The notes beneath the pieces were generated by a model. The model was not told the origin of the DNA and ran no database searches. It saw only the letters and a program-made list of their open reading frames with translations. Below, in pieces: positions 7,122-13,844 of a stretch of 14,605 nucleotides of DNA. Every line of letters starts with the position of its first letter. The first letter of the stretch is position 1. Location: assembly GCA_030605265.1 (NCBI GenBank), contig JAUWIR010000037.1:1-14605 (forward strand), written 5' to 3'. The position numbers and the translations under genes are program-made. This stretch comes from Pseudomonadota bacterium (lineage in GTDB: Bacteria > SZUA-182 > DTGQ01).

Positions 7122-8379
7122 GGGGTTTAAAGATATCCTCCCTTCAGAAACGGCCATTTGGCAAAAAGTTGAGGGAGTGTGCAGAAAATTATTTCATTCC
7201 TATGGGTTTTCTGAAATCCGACTTCCCCTTTTGGAAGAAACAGCTCTTTTCGTTCGCAGTATTGGTGAGGAGACTGATATTGTTTCCAAAGAAATGTATT
7301 CTTTCCCTGATCGAAAAGGGCTTGGCCTCACCTTACGCCCTGAAGGCACAGCCTCTGTAGTGCGAGCTTTCATAGAACATAAAATGTATGCCCGAAGTCA
7401 ATATAAAAAGCTCTATTACCTGGGGCCAATGTTTCGATATGAGAGGCCCCAAGCAGGTCGCTCCCGGCAATTTCACCAGATTGGCGCAGAGGTGTTTGGT
7501 CTGGCTGCCCCGAGTATAGATGCCGAATTATTGGTCCTATTACATGATCTTATGGTTGAACTTGGTCTTTCCAATACTACCTTTTATCTTAATTCAGTAG
7601 GTTGCCAGGAGTGCAGGCCTGTATTCAAAAAGGTATTATTGGAATATTTGGACAAGAAAAAGGGGGATTTGTGCTTTGATTGTCAACAGCGACTTGTCAA
7701 AAATCCCTTAAGGGTCCTTGATTGTAAAAATGAGGCCTGTCAGAGCATCCTGCAACTTTCACCAAGCATAGTAGAATATCTTTGTTCTGCATGTCAAAAG
7801 CATTATGCCGAGGTGAAAAGCCTTCTTTCTTTTTATCAATTACCCTTCCATCAGAATGATCGGCTTGTTCGCGGGCTTGATTACTATACTCGAACTGCTT
7901 TTGAAATTATTCATGAAGGTCTTGGGGCTCAAAATGCTATAGTAGGTGGCGGTCGTTATGATAATTTGGTAGAATCCTTTGGCGGTCCGGCGACTCCGGC
8001 TGTCGGCTTTGCTATTGGTATGGAACGAGTAGTGCTGGCTTTACAAAATCAGAATATTGCCTTGGATAATCAGCAGCGTATTTTTTTTGTTGTACTGGGG
8101 GATGAAGCCAAAAGAAAGGTCCTTCCCCTTGTCCGACATTTAAGAAAAAAAGGCTTTTTCATTGAAATGAGCTATCAGGGCCGCTCCTTGAAAGCCCAGT
8201 TAAAGGAAGCTAATCGATTTGAGGCTCAATATGCGCTTATTTTGGGGGAAGAAGAGCTGGCCGCTGATAAGATTATACTGAAAGATATGAACCGGTCCAT
8301 ACAGGAATATGTTACTATGGATAAGGTTGAGGAAATTTTAGAGGGAAAAATGGCATCCTTCATAAAGAACGAAAAGTAG
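7105..8379 (+). CDS. hisS: Histidyl-tRNA synthetase
   Basis: Charges tRNA-His with histidine in the cytoplasm. 424 residues, the usual bacterial length. It begins IKAIRGFKDILP, typical of HisRS. Class II motif 2 is seen as FRYERPQAGRSRQFHQ (~109-125), the HisA signature as LVRGLDYYTRTAFE (~253), then GGGRYDNL and motif 3 in GFAIGMERV (~300-310), followed by the anticodon-binding domain. The insertion with paired Cys residues (GCQEC, LCFDC, LDCKNEAC, CSAC) is common in bacterial HisRS. AGGAGG at 7087-7092 precedes ATG 7105, which lies within the end of the acyl-CoA ligase gene. The stop codon TAG coincides with the left edge of an inverted-repeat element. The hisS-aspS order is frequent in bacteria. 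Confidence 0.97.
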   Translation: MIKAIRGFKDILPSETAIWQKVEGVCRKLFHSYGFSEIRLPLLEETALFVRSIGEETDIVSKEMYSFPDRKGLGLTLRPEGTASVVRAFIEHKMYARSQYKKLYYLGPMFRYERPQAGRSRQFHQIGAEVFGLAAPSIDAELLVLLHDLMVELGLSNTTFYLNSVGCQECRPVFKKVLLEYLDKKKGDLCFDCQQRLVKNPLRVLDCKNEACQSILQLSPSIVEYLCSACQKHYAEVKSLLSFYQLPFHQNDRLVRGLDYYTRTAFEIIHEGLGAQNAIVGGGRYDNLVESFGGPATPAVGFAIGMERVVLALQNQNIALDNQQRIFFVVLGDEAKRKVLPLVRHLRKKGFFIEMSYQGRSLKAQLKEANRFEAQYALILGEEELAADKIILKDMNRSIQEYVTMDKVEEILEGKMASFIKNEK

Positions 8380-8436
8380 TTGACACTTTTATTGCTTTTT
8401 ATTTTTCGATTAAAAAAGTGTAAACTGACTAATGAT
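8372..8436 (+). repeat. Second copy of the TTTACACTT/AAGTGTAAA inverted-repeat element
   Basis: The left arm AGTTGACACTTTTA (8378-8391) pairs with AAAAAAGTGTAAACT (8412-8426). Flanks and interior resemble the element at 4657-4796: AAAAGTAGTT at the left, CTTTTTATTTTT inside, and AATGATGGATGCC against AATGAAGGGTGCC at the right. This copy lacks the nested ATGAAGG palindrome. It could act as a hairpin between hisS and aspS, but there is no T-run to call it a terminator. Confidence 0.7.
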
Positions 8437-8510
8437 GGATGCCGGAAAAATCATCAATTTAGTAAATTCCTGCCGTGAAACTAATGGTATTTGACAGTGA
8501 TAATTATTTA

Positions 8511-8546
8511 AGAGAGAGGATTAAAGAGAGAGGATTAAAGAGAGGG
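8511..8546 (+). repeat. 14-bp tandem repeat forming the aspS leader
   Basis: AGAGAGAGGATTAA occurs twice head to tail (8511-8524, 8525-8538), with a partial third copy AGAGAGGG (8539-8546). Each unit contains a GAGAGG-like Shine-Dalgarno; the last is correctly spaced for the aspS ATG at 8551. Confidence 0.85.
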
Positions 8547-8550
8547 TATT

Positions 8551-10329
8551 ATGGATCAATTGAATGGATGGAAACGTACGGGGGATTGTAATTTTCTTAA
8601 TAAAGAGCATCTTGATCAAGAGGTTGTCTTGATGGGCTGGGTCCAGAAAAGAAGGGACCATGGAGGTGTTATTTTTATTGATTTGCGTGATCGCATGGGG
8701 ATTACCCAAGTTGTTTTTAATCCGGAGCATTCTCCCGAAAGTCATGAAAAAGCTCATGAGATTCGAAATGAATATGTTTTGGCTATTAAAGGAAAGGTCT
8801 CCTTACGCCCTGAGGGCATGATGAACCCCAAATTGCCCACAGGTGAAATTGAGGTTATGGTTGATGAACTGAAAATTTTAAATCAAGCCCAAACTCCACC
8901 CTTTCAAATTGAAGATGAGATTAATACTGGGGAAGATTTGCGCCTTCGGTATCGCTATCTTGATTTACGTCGTCCATCACTTCAAAAGATAATTCAAATG
9001 CGTCATCGAGTCTCTCAGCAAACTCGTCGATATTTTGATGAACAAGGATTTTTAGAAATTGAAACCCCCTGTTTAACCAAAAGCACACCGGAGGGTGCCC
9101 GTGATTACTTAGTCCCCAGCCGGGTGAGTCCCCATCATTTCTATGCCTTGCCCCAGTCACCTCAATTATTTAAACAAATTCTCATGATTGCAGGGTATGA
9201 TCGATATTTTCAGATCGTCAAATGCTTTAGGGATGAGGATTTAAGAGCGGACCGCCAGCCTGAGTTTACTCAAATTGATTTGGAAATGTCCTTTGTAGAA
9301 AAGGACCAGGTGATATCAATGGTGGAGGGCCTTATTCGCCAGATTTTTCAGAAAGAAAAGGGACTTGACCTGACCGGACCTTTTCAACGGATGAAGTATC
9401 AGGAAGCAATTGATCGATACGGTGTGGATCGCCCGGATACCAGGTTTGGTTTGGAATTAAAAGATATCAGTGATATTGTCAAAGACTCGGGTTTTAAGGT
9501 TTTTTCCGAGGTTGTCCAAAAAGGCGGACAAGTTAAAGGTATAAATGGGAAGGAATGTGCCAAACTCTCCAGAAAAGAAATTGATGATTTGACTGAGTTA
9601 GTAAAAATATATAAGGCCAAAGGACTTGCCTGGATTAAAATAAACCCTGATGGTATTCAGTCTCCCTTAAAAAAGTTTCTTTCAGAAGAGGAGATCAATC
9701 AAATCCGAGACAGGATGCAGGCGGAACCGGGAGATATCCTCTTTTTTGTTGCCGACAAACCCGAAATTACGGCAAACAGTCTTGGTGCTTTACGTCTTGC
9801 CTTGGGGCAAAAGCTTGATTTGATAGATTCTTCAAAATATAATTTTTTATGGATAACTGATTTTCCTCTTTTAGAATATGATGCCGAGGCAGGCCGTTAT
9901 GAGTCGAAACATCATCCCTTTACCTCACCTGTTGAGGAGGATATTCCTTTACTGGAAACAGATCCTTTGAAAGTTCATGCCCAAGCTTATGATATTGTCT
10001 TAAATGGACTAGAAATAGGGGGAGGGAGCATAAGGATTCATCAAAAGGAATTACAAAAAAAGGTGTTTTTAAAACTAGGCATTAGTGAAGAGGAGGCAGT
10101 GGAAAAATTCGGGTTTTTAATGGAGGCCTTGGAATATGGGGCACCTCCTCATGGCGGTTTGGCTTTGGGGTTAGATCGGTTAATCATGATTTTGGCTGAG
10201 ACAAGTTCAATCAGGGATGTTATTGCTTTTCCTAAAACGCAAAAGGCCACCTGTCTAATGACCAATGCCCCCAATAAAGCTATGCCGGAACAGTTAAAAG
10301 AATTAAAGATAAAACTTGATTTTTCCTAG
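8551..10329 (+). CDS. aspS: Aspartyl-tRNA synthetase, probably non-discriminating type
   Basis: Charges tRNA-Asp. 592 residues, the usual length for bacterial AspRS with a GAD insertion. The N-terminal OB-fold anticodon-binding domain has [20 protein letters not shown]. Class II motif 2 is [20 protein letters not shown] (~226), the GAD domain covers roughly residues 300-420 with [16 protein letters not shown] follows, and motif 3 is [13 protein letters not shown] (~536), then the bacterial AspRS tail [11 protein letters not shown]. His37 and Gly89 occupy the positions that are His31 and Gly83 in the non-discriminating Pseudomonas aeruginosa enzyme and Leu and Lys in the discriminating Escherichia coli one. 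The enzyme may therefore also aspartylate tRNA-Asn for GatCAB (inference). The ATG follows a GAGAGGG site. Confidence 0.97.
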   Translation: MDQLNGWKRTGDCNFLNKEHLDQEVVLMGWVQKRRDHGGVIFIDLRDRMGITQVVFNPEHSPESHEKAHEIRNEYVLAIKGKVSLRPEGMMNPKLPTGEIEVMVDELKILNQAQTPPFQIEDEINTGEDLRLRYRYLDLRRPSLQKIIQMRHRVSQQTRRYFDEQGFLEIETPCLTKSTPEGARDYLVPSRVSPHHFYALPQSPQLFKQILMIAGYDRYFQIVKCFRDEDLRADRQPEFTQIDLEMSFVEKDQVISMVEGLIRQIFQKEKGLDLTGPFQRMKYQEAIDRYGVDRPDTRFGLELKDISDIVKDSGFKVFSEVVQKGGQVKGINGKECAKLSRKEIDDLTELVKIYKAKGLAWIKINPDGIQSPLKKFLSEEEINQIRDRMQAEPGDILFFVADKPEITANSLGALRLALGQKLDLIDSSKYNFLWITDFPLLEYDAEAGRYESKHHPFTSPVEEDIPLLETDPLKVHAQAYDIVLNGLEIGGGSIRIHQKELQKKVFLKLGISEEEAVEKFGFLMEALEYGAPPHGGLALGLDRLIMILAETSSIRDVIAFPKTQKATCLMTNAPNKAMPEQLKELKIKLDFS

Positions 10330-10343
10330 ATTCACAAGATTCA

Positions 10344-10359
10344 CAGATCATGAGATCTG
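10344..10359 (+). other. Short palindrome after aspS
   Basis: CAGATC and GATCTG pair across a four-base loop, 15 bases after the aspS stop. The stem is only six base pairs and the T-run after it is weak, so it is at best a poor intrinsic terminator. The rest of the 10330-10677 gap is taken up by the relic cassette. Confidence 0.3.
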
Positions 10360-10390
10360 AGATTGTTTGGTCATTACATGGGCAAAGAAA

Positions 10391-10675
10391 AATTTTCAAC
10401 CTATGCCATTAGGTCTTTAGATTCATTAATGTAAAAAAATATTTGACAAGATAACAGGATAAACATGATATAAATTAAGCTGTTAAGGGAATTAGAGAAT
10501 TGACAAAACAAATTATTGGGGGTGCGTTTCGTGTTTATAAAAAAAGAGGATTTAGCTTCCTTAAAAATATGTTGCTTATAGAATGGTAAAGCTGAGATCA
10601 AGCGTAAAGTAGAAGAAGTTATTAAAAATTATTTTGTCAATCCTGTTATCCTGTCTAAAAAAATAGGTTGAAAGG
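10391..10675 (+). repeat. GxxExxY relic cassette 1 with inverted repeat ends
   Basis: The left end starts TTTTCAACCTATGCC and runs through ATATTTGACAAGATAACAGGAT to AAACATG. The right end reads TTTGTCAATCCTGTTATCC, TGTCTAAAAAAATAGG and TTGAAAG. The two ends are inverted relative to each other and enclose a decayed GxxExxY reading frame. Both ends match the ends of the second cassette in the same orientation relative to the gene. The right end abuts the stop of the beta-helix gene. Confidence 0.7.
10479..10640 (+). pseudogene. Decayed GxxExxY-family gene (N-terminal fragment)
   Basis: Translating from 10479 gives AVKGIRELTKQIIGGAFRVY, then KKRGFSFLKNMLLIEW up to a TAA at 10587. This resembles the N-terminus of GxxExxY-family proteins (PDDEXK_3-like), which typically read ELT-KIIG-AF-VY-E-G-GFLE-VY-NAL. 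A shifted frame continues AEIKRKVEEVIKNYF up to the repeat end. There is no ATG, a frame change is needed, and the nuclease-like C-terminal half is missing. The usual family length is about 120-135 residues. It is non-functional as it stands. Confidence 0.6.
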
Positions 10676-10677
10676 TT

Positions 10678-12021
10678 TCAAAAAAGGAAGGCACTGTTAG
10701 GATCAAGGGGAATGGCCAAAGGCCCGCCTGTTGCTCCTAAATCGTTTCGATGGTTTCCTTGGGAGGGGGGAAATTGTTGATCTTGAAATTGTGGAAGGGA
10801 AAGTCCGGCATCAATAGCAGGAGACCATTCCTTGAGTTGAAAATCGAACAGATCTGGGTTACGAAAGGACGGATCACAGATCATATCTCCCTTATTACGT
10901 TGCCCTCCGCCGTATTGCTTACCGGCAATTAATTTAGAAGAGGAATAACAATCATCGCAGCAATTCCCACCGCCGTCATTAGCGTACAAAAGATTATAAG
11001 AACAGTTATTTTTTTTCTTCAGACTAAGTCCGGTTTTAAAATTATAGGCTAAAATATTATTGACGATAAGAAAAGGGCTATTTCTCCCCAATTGCTCTAT
11101 ACCGGAGCCCTCAGCTCTGTTTCCATTTGAGATGATAGTGTTATTGATAATGTTCATAGGGACCTTTTCAAAACGGATACCTGATCCTCCATTGTTCAAA
11201 ATCCAATTATTGCTTATACCAATGCTTCCGGAAAAGGCGGCGCTAATATCAAGTCCAGCTTCCTCATTAGCATGAATAATGTTTTGGTAAATATCTAGTT
11301 GGGGCGCATTTTTATTGGCAACATTTGCAGCGATGCCGGCTTTTTCATTTTTATTTATTGAATTATTTCGTATGATTGCGGCAGTGTTGCCGGCAATAAA
11401 AACACCTGCTTTTTTATTTTTAAAAAAAAGATTGTTTCTTAAATTTAAATGAATAGAGTGTTGTAAGTATTCAGGAAGGCATTTAAGCCCACCATCACCA
11501 TTGTTATAGACTCTATTATTGAAAAGGTTAATATGAATTTCCCCACCGGTATTTTCTTTTTGCTTCTTTTCAGGAAAATTAATTAAGGGATTTTTCATAT
11601 AACGTGCAACAATAACCGGGTCTTTGGCACCAAAATTAAGTCCGGCCATTTTATTTTGATAAATTTTATTATCATTAATGGAAACTTCGCCAATCCCTTG
11701 CCCTAAAACCATAATGCCGGTGCCTTCTTGTTGGAGAATATGATTTTTTTGAATCAACACCTTAGCTTCATTATTTACAACAATTCCGGAGTTGCCGTTG
11801 AGGTTTATTTTATTATCTTGTACCAGGACTTTGTTTCCCTGGATAAAGATACCGGATTGATTATTCATGGAGATGCGGTTATTTGAAATAATAATATTGG
11901 AGGGGCTATTTATTTGATTAGGGTCGTTTTCTTTAGCATAACCTATAGAAGTAACAAGGAAACACAGTTGAAACCACAACCATAAATAGAATAAAGAGGG
12001 TTTATTATTTGAAAGAATCAT
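10678..12021 (-). CDS. Exported right-handed parallel beta-helix protein
   Basis: 447 residues. The N-terminus PSLFYLWLWFQLCFLVTSIG followed by YAKEN is a probable signal peptide. Most of the rest is short repeats of the NNxIxxNxxxGIxIxGN type, about 20-25 residues per turn (NNRISMNNQSGIFIQGN, DNKINLNGNSGIVVNNE, NDNKIYQNKMAGLNF, NNRVYNNGDGGL, NNLFFKNKKAGVFIAGN and more). This is the signature of NosD/Beta_helix-type solenoids. A Cys-rich segment (GNCCDDC) and the characteristic ending SPAIDAG...NDLGATGG follow. Such proteins are often secreted polysaccharide-binding or -modifying proteins; no catalytic residues could be assigned. AAGGA precedes the ATG. The gene starts 14 bases after the stop of the upstream barrel region, so they are probably one operon. 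Confidence 0.85.
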   Translation of the reverse strand: MILSNNKPSLFYLWLWFQLCFLVTSIGYAKENDPNQINSPSNIIISNNRISMNNQSGIFIQGNKVLVQDNKINLNGNSGIVVNNEAKVLIQKNHILQQEGTGIMVLGQGIGEVSINDNKIYQNKMAGLNFGAKDPVIVARYMKNPLINFPEKKQKENTGGEIHINLFNNRVYNNGDGGLKCLPEYLQHSIHLNLRNNLFFKNKKAGVFIAGNTAAIIRNNSINKNEKAGIAANVANKNAPQLDIYQNIIHANEEAGLDISAAFSGSIGISNNWILNNGGSGIRFEKVPMNIINNTIISNGNRAEGSGIEQLGRNSPFLIVNNILAYNFKTGLSLKKKNNCSYNLLYANDGGGNCCDDCYSSSKLIAGKQYGGGQRNKGDMICDPSFRNPDLFDFQLKEWSPAIDAGLSLPQFQDQQFPPSQGNHRNDLGATGGPLAIPLDPNSAFLF

Positions 12022-12035
12022 TTATTCTTATTCCT

Positions 12036-12872
12036 TTAGAAAAGAAATTTCACCAGGCCTATATGAAAAACAGGCTGGTTAATCCATGGGTCATCAGGGA
12101 GGAGAACAGGAAATTGAACTCCTAATTCCCATTTTAGATTGGAATGGGACAACAGTTGTACACCGGGTGATAGAAAAAGGGTTGTCCCTCCCGGCCTTTC
12201 AAAAGGTTCTTCTACACCATATTCTCCTTTGTCATATCCTTTTGTATCACCTATGGTGACCCCGTTTAGCTCAAGCTGAGTAATTAAGTTGCTTACAGGA
12301 AAAGAGAAAAGATATGGGGTCCCGACTAAGGAGATTGAATTGCAAAACCCGAGATTATAGCGCATCTCATCTCCGGGGTCTAAGGAATCTCTTTTTTGAG
12401 TAAAATAATAATGAAAATTAGCATGTAAATACCCAAGATTTAATATGTCACGGCTAAAGGAAAGGCTGGGCATAAACTCATACTTGCCCGTTCCCAGGGG
12501 GATAGTAAAGGGTTGGTCTCCTGAATAGCCGGTTTGATTTTCATTTCCGGTGGGGATATTGATGTTTAGGCTTGTAGCTAAACTTGCCTTTTTTCTATAC
12601 CATAAACAATACCTTAATAATAGGCTTGTATCCCCCAGCCCATAGGTTGTGGGTTGGTACTCTCCACCAGCATCTCTCTTAATATAAGCCTTTTTCCAGA
12701 AGAATTTTGGTAAAAGACCAAGGGTGAAATTATTGGTCACACCATACCTTATTCCGGCAGTAAGTTTCCATATATTAACGGTCCTTTCCCTTTCTGAACC
12801 ATCTTCATTTGCATAAGTATCATCCCGCTGTAGTTGTAAAGATTGCAGATTTACATCAACTAAAGTTATACC
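12036..12872 (-). CDS. Outer-membrane beta-barrel region, in-frame continuation of the TPR gene after an internal TAA
   Basis: This frame is open from the codon right after the TAA at 12873-12875 and is in the same phase as the TPR reading frame. It encodes 278 residues beginning GITLVDVNLQSLQLQ. The protein shows regular beta-barrel strands (WKLTAGIRYGVTNNFTLGLL, SLLLRYCLWYRKKASLATSL, MPSLSFSRDILNLGYLHANF, FHIGLVKFLF at the C-terminus with terminal Phe). The region NINIPTGNENQTGYSGD and the overall pattern resemble the 'phenol MetA-type/transporter' outer-membrane barrels. The only start codon seen nearby is an internal GTG at 12740, without a ribosome binding site and after strand-forming residues. 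Independent translation is therefore unlikely. It is either part of a disrupted gene or made by read-through. Confidence 0.7.
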   Translation of the reverse strand, partial: GITLVDVNLQSLQLQRDDTYANEDGSERERTVNIWKLTAGIRYGVTNNFTLGLLPKFFWKKAYIKRDAGGEYQPTTYGLGDTSLLLRYCLWYRKKASLATSLNINIPTGNENQTGYSGDQPFTIPLGTGKYEFMPSLSFSRDILNLGYLHANFHYYFTQKRDSLDPGDEMRYNLGFCNSISLVGTPYLFSFPVSNLITQLELNGVTIGDTKGYDKGEYGVEEPFERPGGTTLFLSPGVQLLSHSNLKWELGVQFPVLLPDDPWINQPVFHIGLVKFLF

Positions 12873-13376
12873 TTAGGGGAGGGTAAAACCAGGATCTCTG
12901 TCAAAAATTAAAGAGGGGACCAGCATTGGTGAATACACTTCATTATTATATCTTCCGCTTGTCTTGTAAATGAATTCTAAATTGCTTAAAGCCTGTTTAT
13001 CCTCAGGATTAAGATCAAGGGCTATTTGAAACTCTTGTATGCCCTGTTCATATTTTCCTAATAGGCGATATATTTCTCCTAAATTGGTATGAGGGGTTGA
13101 AAGGCTGGTCTTGGACGCAGCATATTTGAATTCTTTGATAGCCAGATCCCATTGCTTTTTAGCTCTATAAATATGTCCCAATTGTAGGGAAGGCTCAAGA
13201 AATTTTGGACAAAGCTCCTTAGCTTTTTTATAACAATCAATTTCCTCTTGTGATGCATTGCTGAGGGCAATTCCTTTATGGTACCATTTTTTTGCCAAGG
13301 AGCAATCATGAGCAAGAATTCGAGAGGGAATAAGGAGAAAGGAAAAAATACAAAAAAAACAGCATAATTTTTTCAT
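12873..13376 (-). CDS. Signal peptide plus TPR region, N-terminal part of a split TPR-beta-barrel gene
   Basis: 167 residues up to an in-frame TAA. KKLCCFFCIFSFLLIPSRILA-HD is a signal peptide, so the TPRs face the periplasm. Three tetratricopeptide repeats follow: CSLAKKWYHKGIALSNASQE to CPKF; EPSLQLGHIYRAKKQWDLAI; and HTNLGEIYRLLGKYEQGIQE to LNPEDKQALSNLEFIY. The tail SPMLVPSLIFDRDPGFTLP ends abruptly at the stop, while the same frame continues into barrel sequence GITLVDVNL. ATG 13376 is chosen over an upstream TTG at 13394 because AAGG sits six bases before it and the signal peptide then begins MKK. TPR domains joined to an outer-membrane barrel suggest a surface or export role, but this is inference. 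Confidence 0.75.
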   Translation of the reverse strand: MKKLCCFFCIFSFLLIPSRILAHDCSLAKKWYHKGIALSNASQEEIDCYKKAKELCPKFLEPSLQLGHIYRAKKQWDLAIKEFKYAASKTSLSTPHTNLGEIYRLLGKYEQGIQEFQIALDLNPEDKQALSNLEFIYKTSGRYNNEVYSPMLVPSLIFDRDPGFTLP

Positions 13377-13415
13377 GGTTAACCTTAGGTACAACTAATT
13401 GATAATCGCATAGAA

Positions 13416-13796
13416 CTTTTCAACCTGTGCAATTAATAATTTTTAGACAGGATAACAGGATTGACAAGATAGTTTTTAATCCTGTCTATCATTTACAATA
13501 ACTCTTTGGGCTTTAATAATTCGTCTTACAGACTTCAACTCCAAAATTATTTTATTATCAGCAATAAATTCACCCACAATCTCATTTTCATAGGAGGCTG
13601 TTATAGATTTTTATGATATCTTTCATGGTGCCTCACAGGGGTTTTTTCTGTCAATTCCCTATATTCCATATAACCGTCTTTAGATTGTGATAAATCTTTT
13701 TGATTAACTGGATTTATTTCATGTTTATCCTGTTATCCTGTCAAATATTTTTTTTATACCTGAATCTAAAAATTTATTTGCACAAGTTGGAAATTT
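13416..13796 (-). repeat. GxxExxY relic cassette 2 with inverted repeat ends
   Basis: At the low-coordinate end, CTTTTCAACCTGTGC leads to TTTTTAGACAGGATAACAGG and ATTGACAAG. At the high-coordinate end, CATGTTTATCCTGTTATCC is followed by TGTCAAATATTTT, CTGAATCTAAAAA and TTTGCACAAGTTGG. The ends are inverted relative to each other and match those of cassette 1, which lies in the opposite orientation. The enclosed GxxExxY gene is broken by an internal deletion. Confidence 0.75.
13476..13669 (-). pseudogene. Decayed GxxExxY-family gene with internal deletion
   Basis: From an ATG at 13669 the minus strand reads MEYRELTEK, the typical start of GxxExxY proteins, and then loses similarity and stops at 13601-13603. 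In another frame, 13476-13598 encodes YENEIVGEFIADNKIILELK, then SVRRIIKAQRVIVND. This is the C-terminal part of the family, with the Asp and Glu-x-Lys of a PD-(D/E)XK-like core and the KA-E-Q-NYL-like helix in degraded form. The middle of the gene is missing. It sits between the two inverted repeat ends, the same arrangement as in cassette 1. Confidence 0.7.
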
Positions 13797-13844
13797 TTAT
13801 TTTTTTATTCGGAATTTCAGCCTTTGTGCCTCTATGCCTTCTTT

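Noticed and set aside
8378..8426. Inverted repeat after hisS as an intrinsic terminator
   Set aside because: AT-rich stem without a downstream T-run, and the same element occurs in front of another gene, so it is better described as a dispersed repeat.
8491..8519. TTGACA before aspS as a -35 box
   Set aside because: No acceptable -10 hexamer at 16-18 bp spacing; the position falls in the tandem repeat.
10401..10601. Minus-strand reading frame of 66 codons containing FILLSCQIFF
   Set aside because: It is the translation of the dispersed repeat end plus the antisense of the GxxExxY relic. The same peptide appears at the other cassette, as expected for a spurious repeat-derived frame.
3104..13796. 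Repeats read as a CRISPR array
   Set aside because: Copies are kilobases apart, in both orientations, with no regular spacers and no cas genes in the window.
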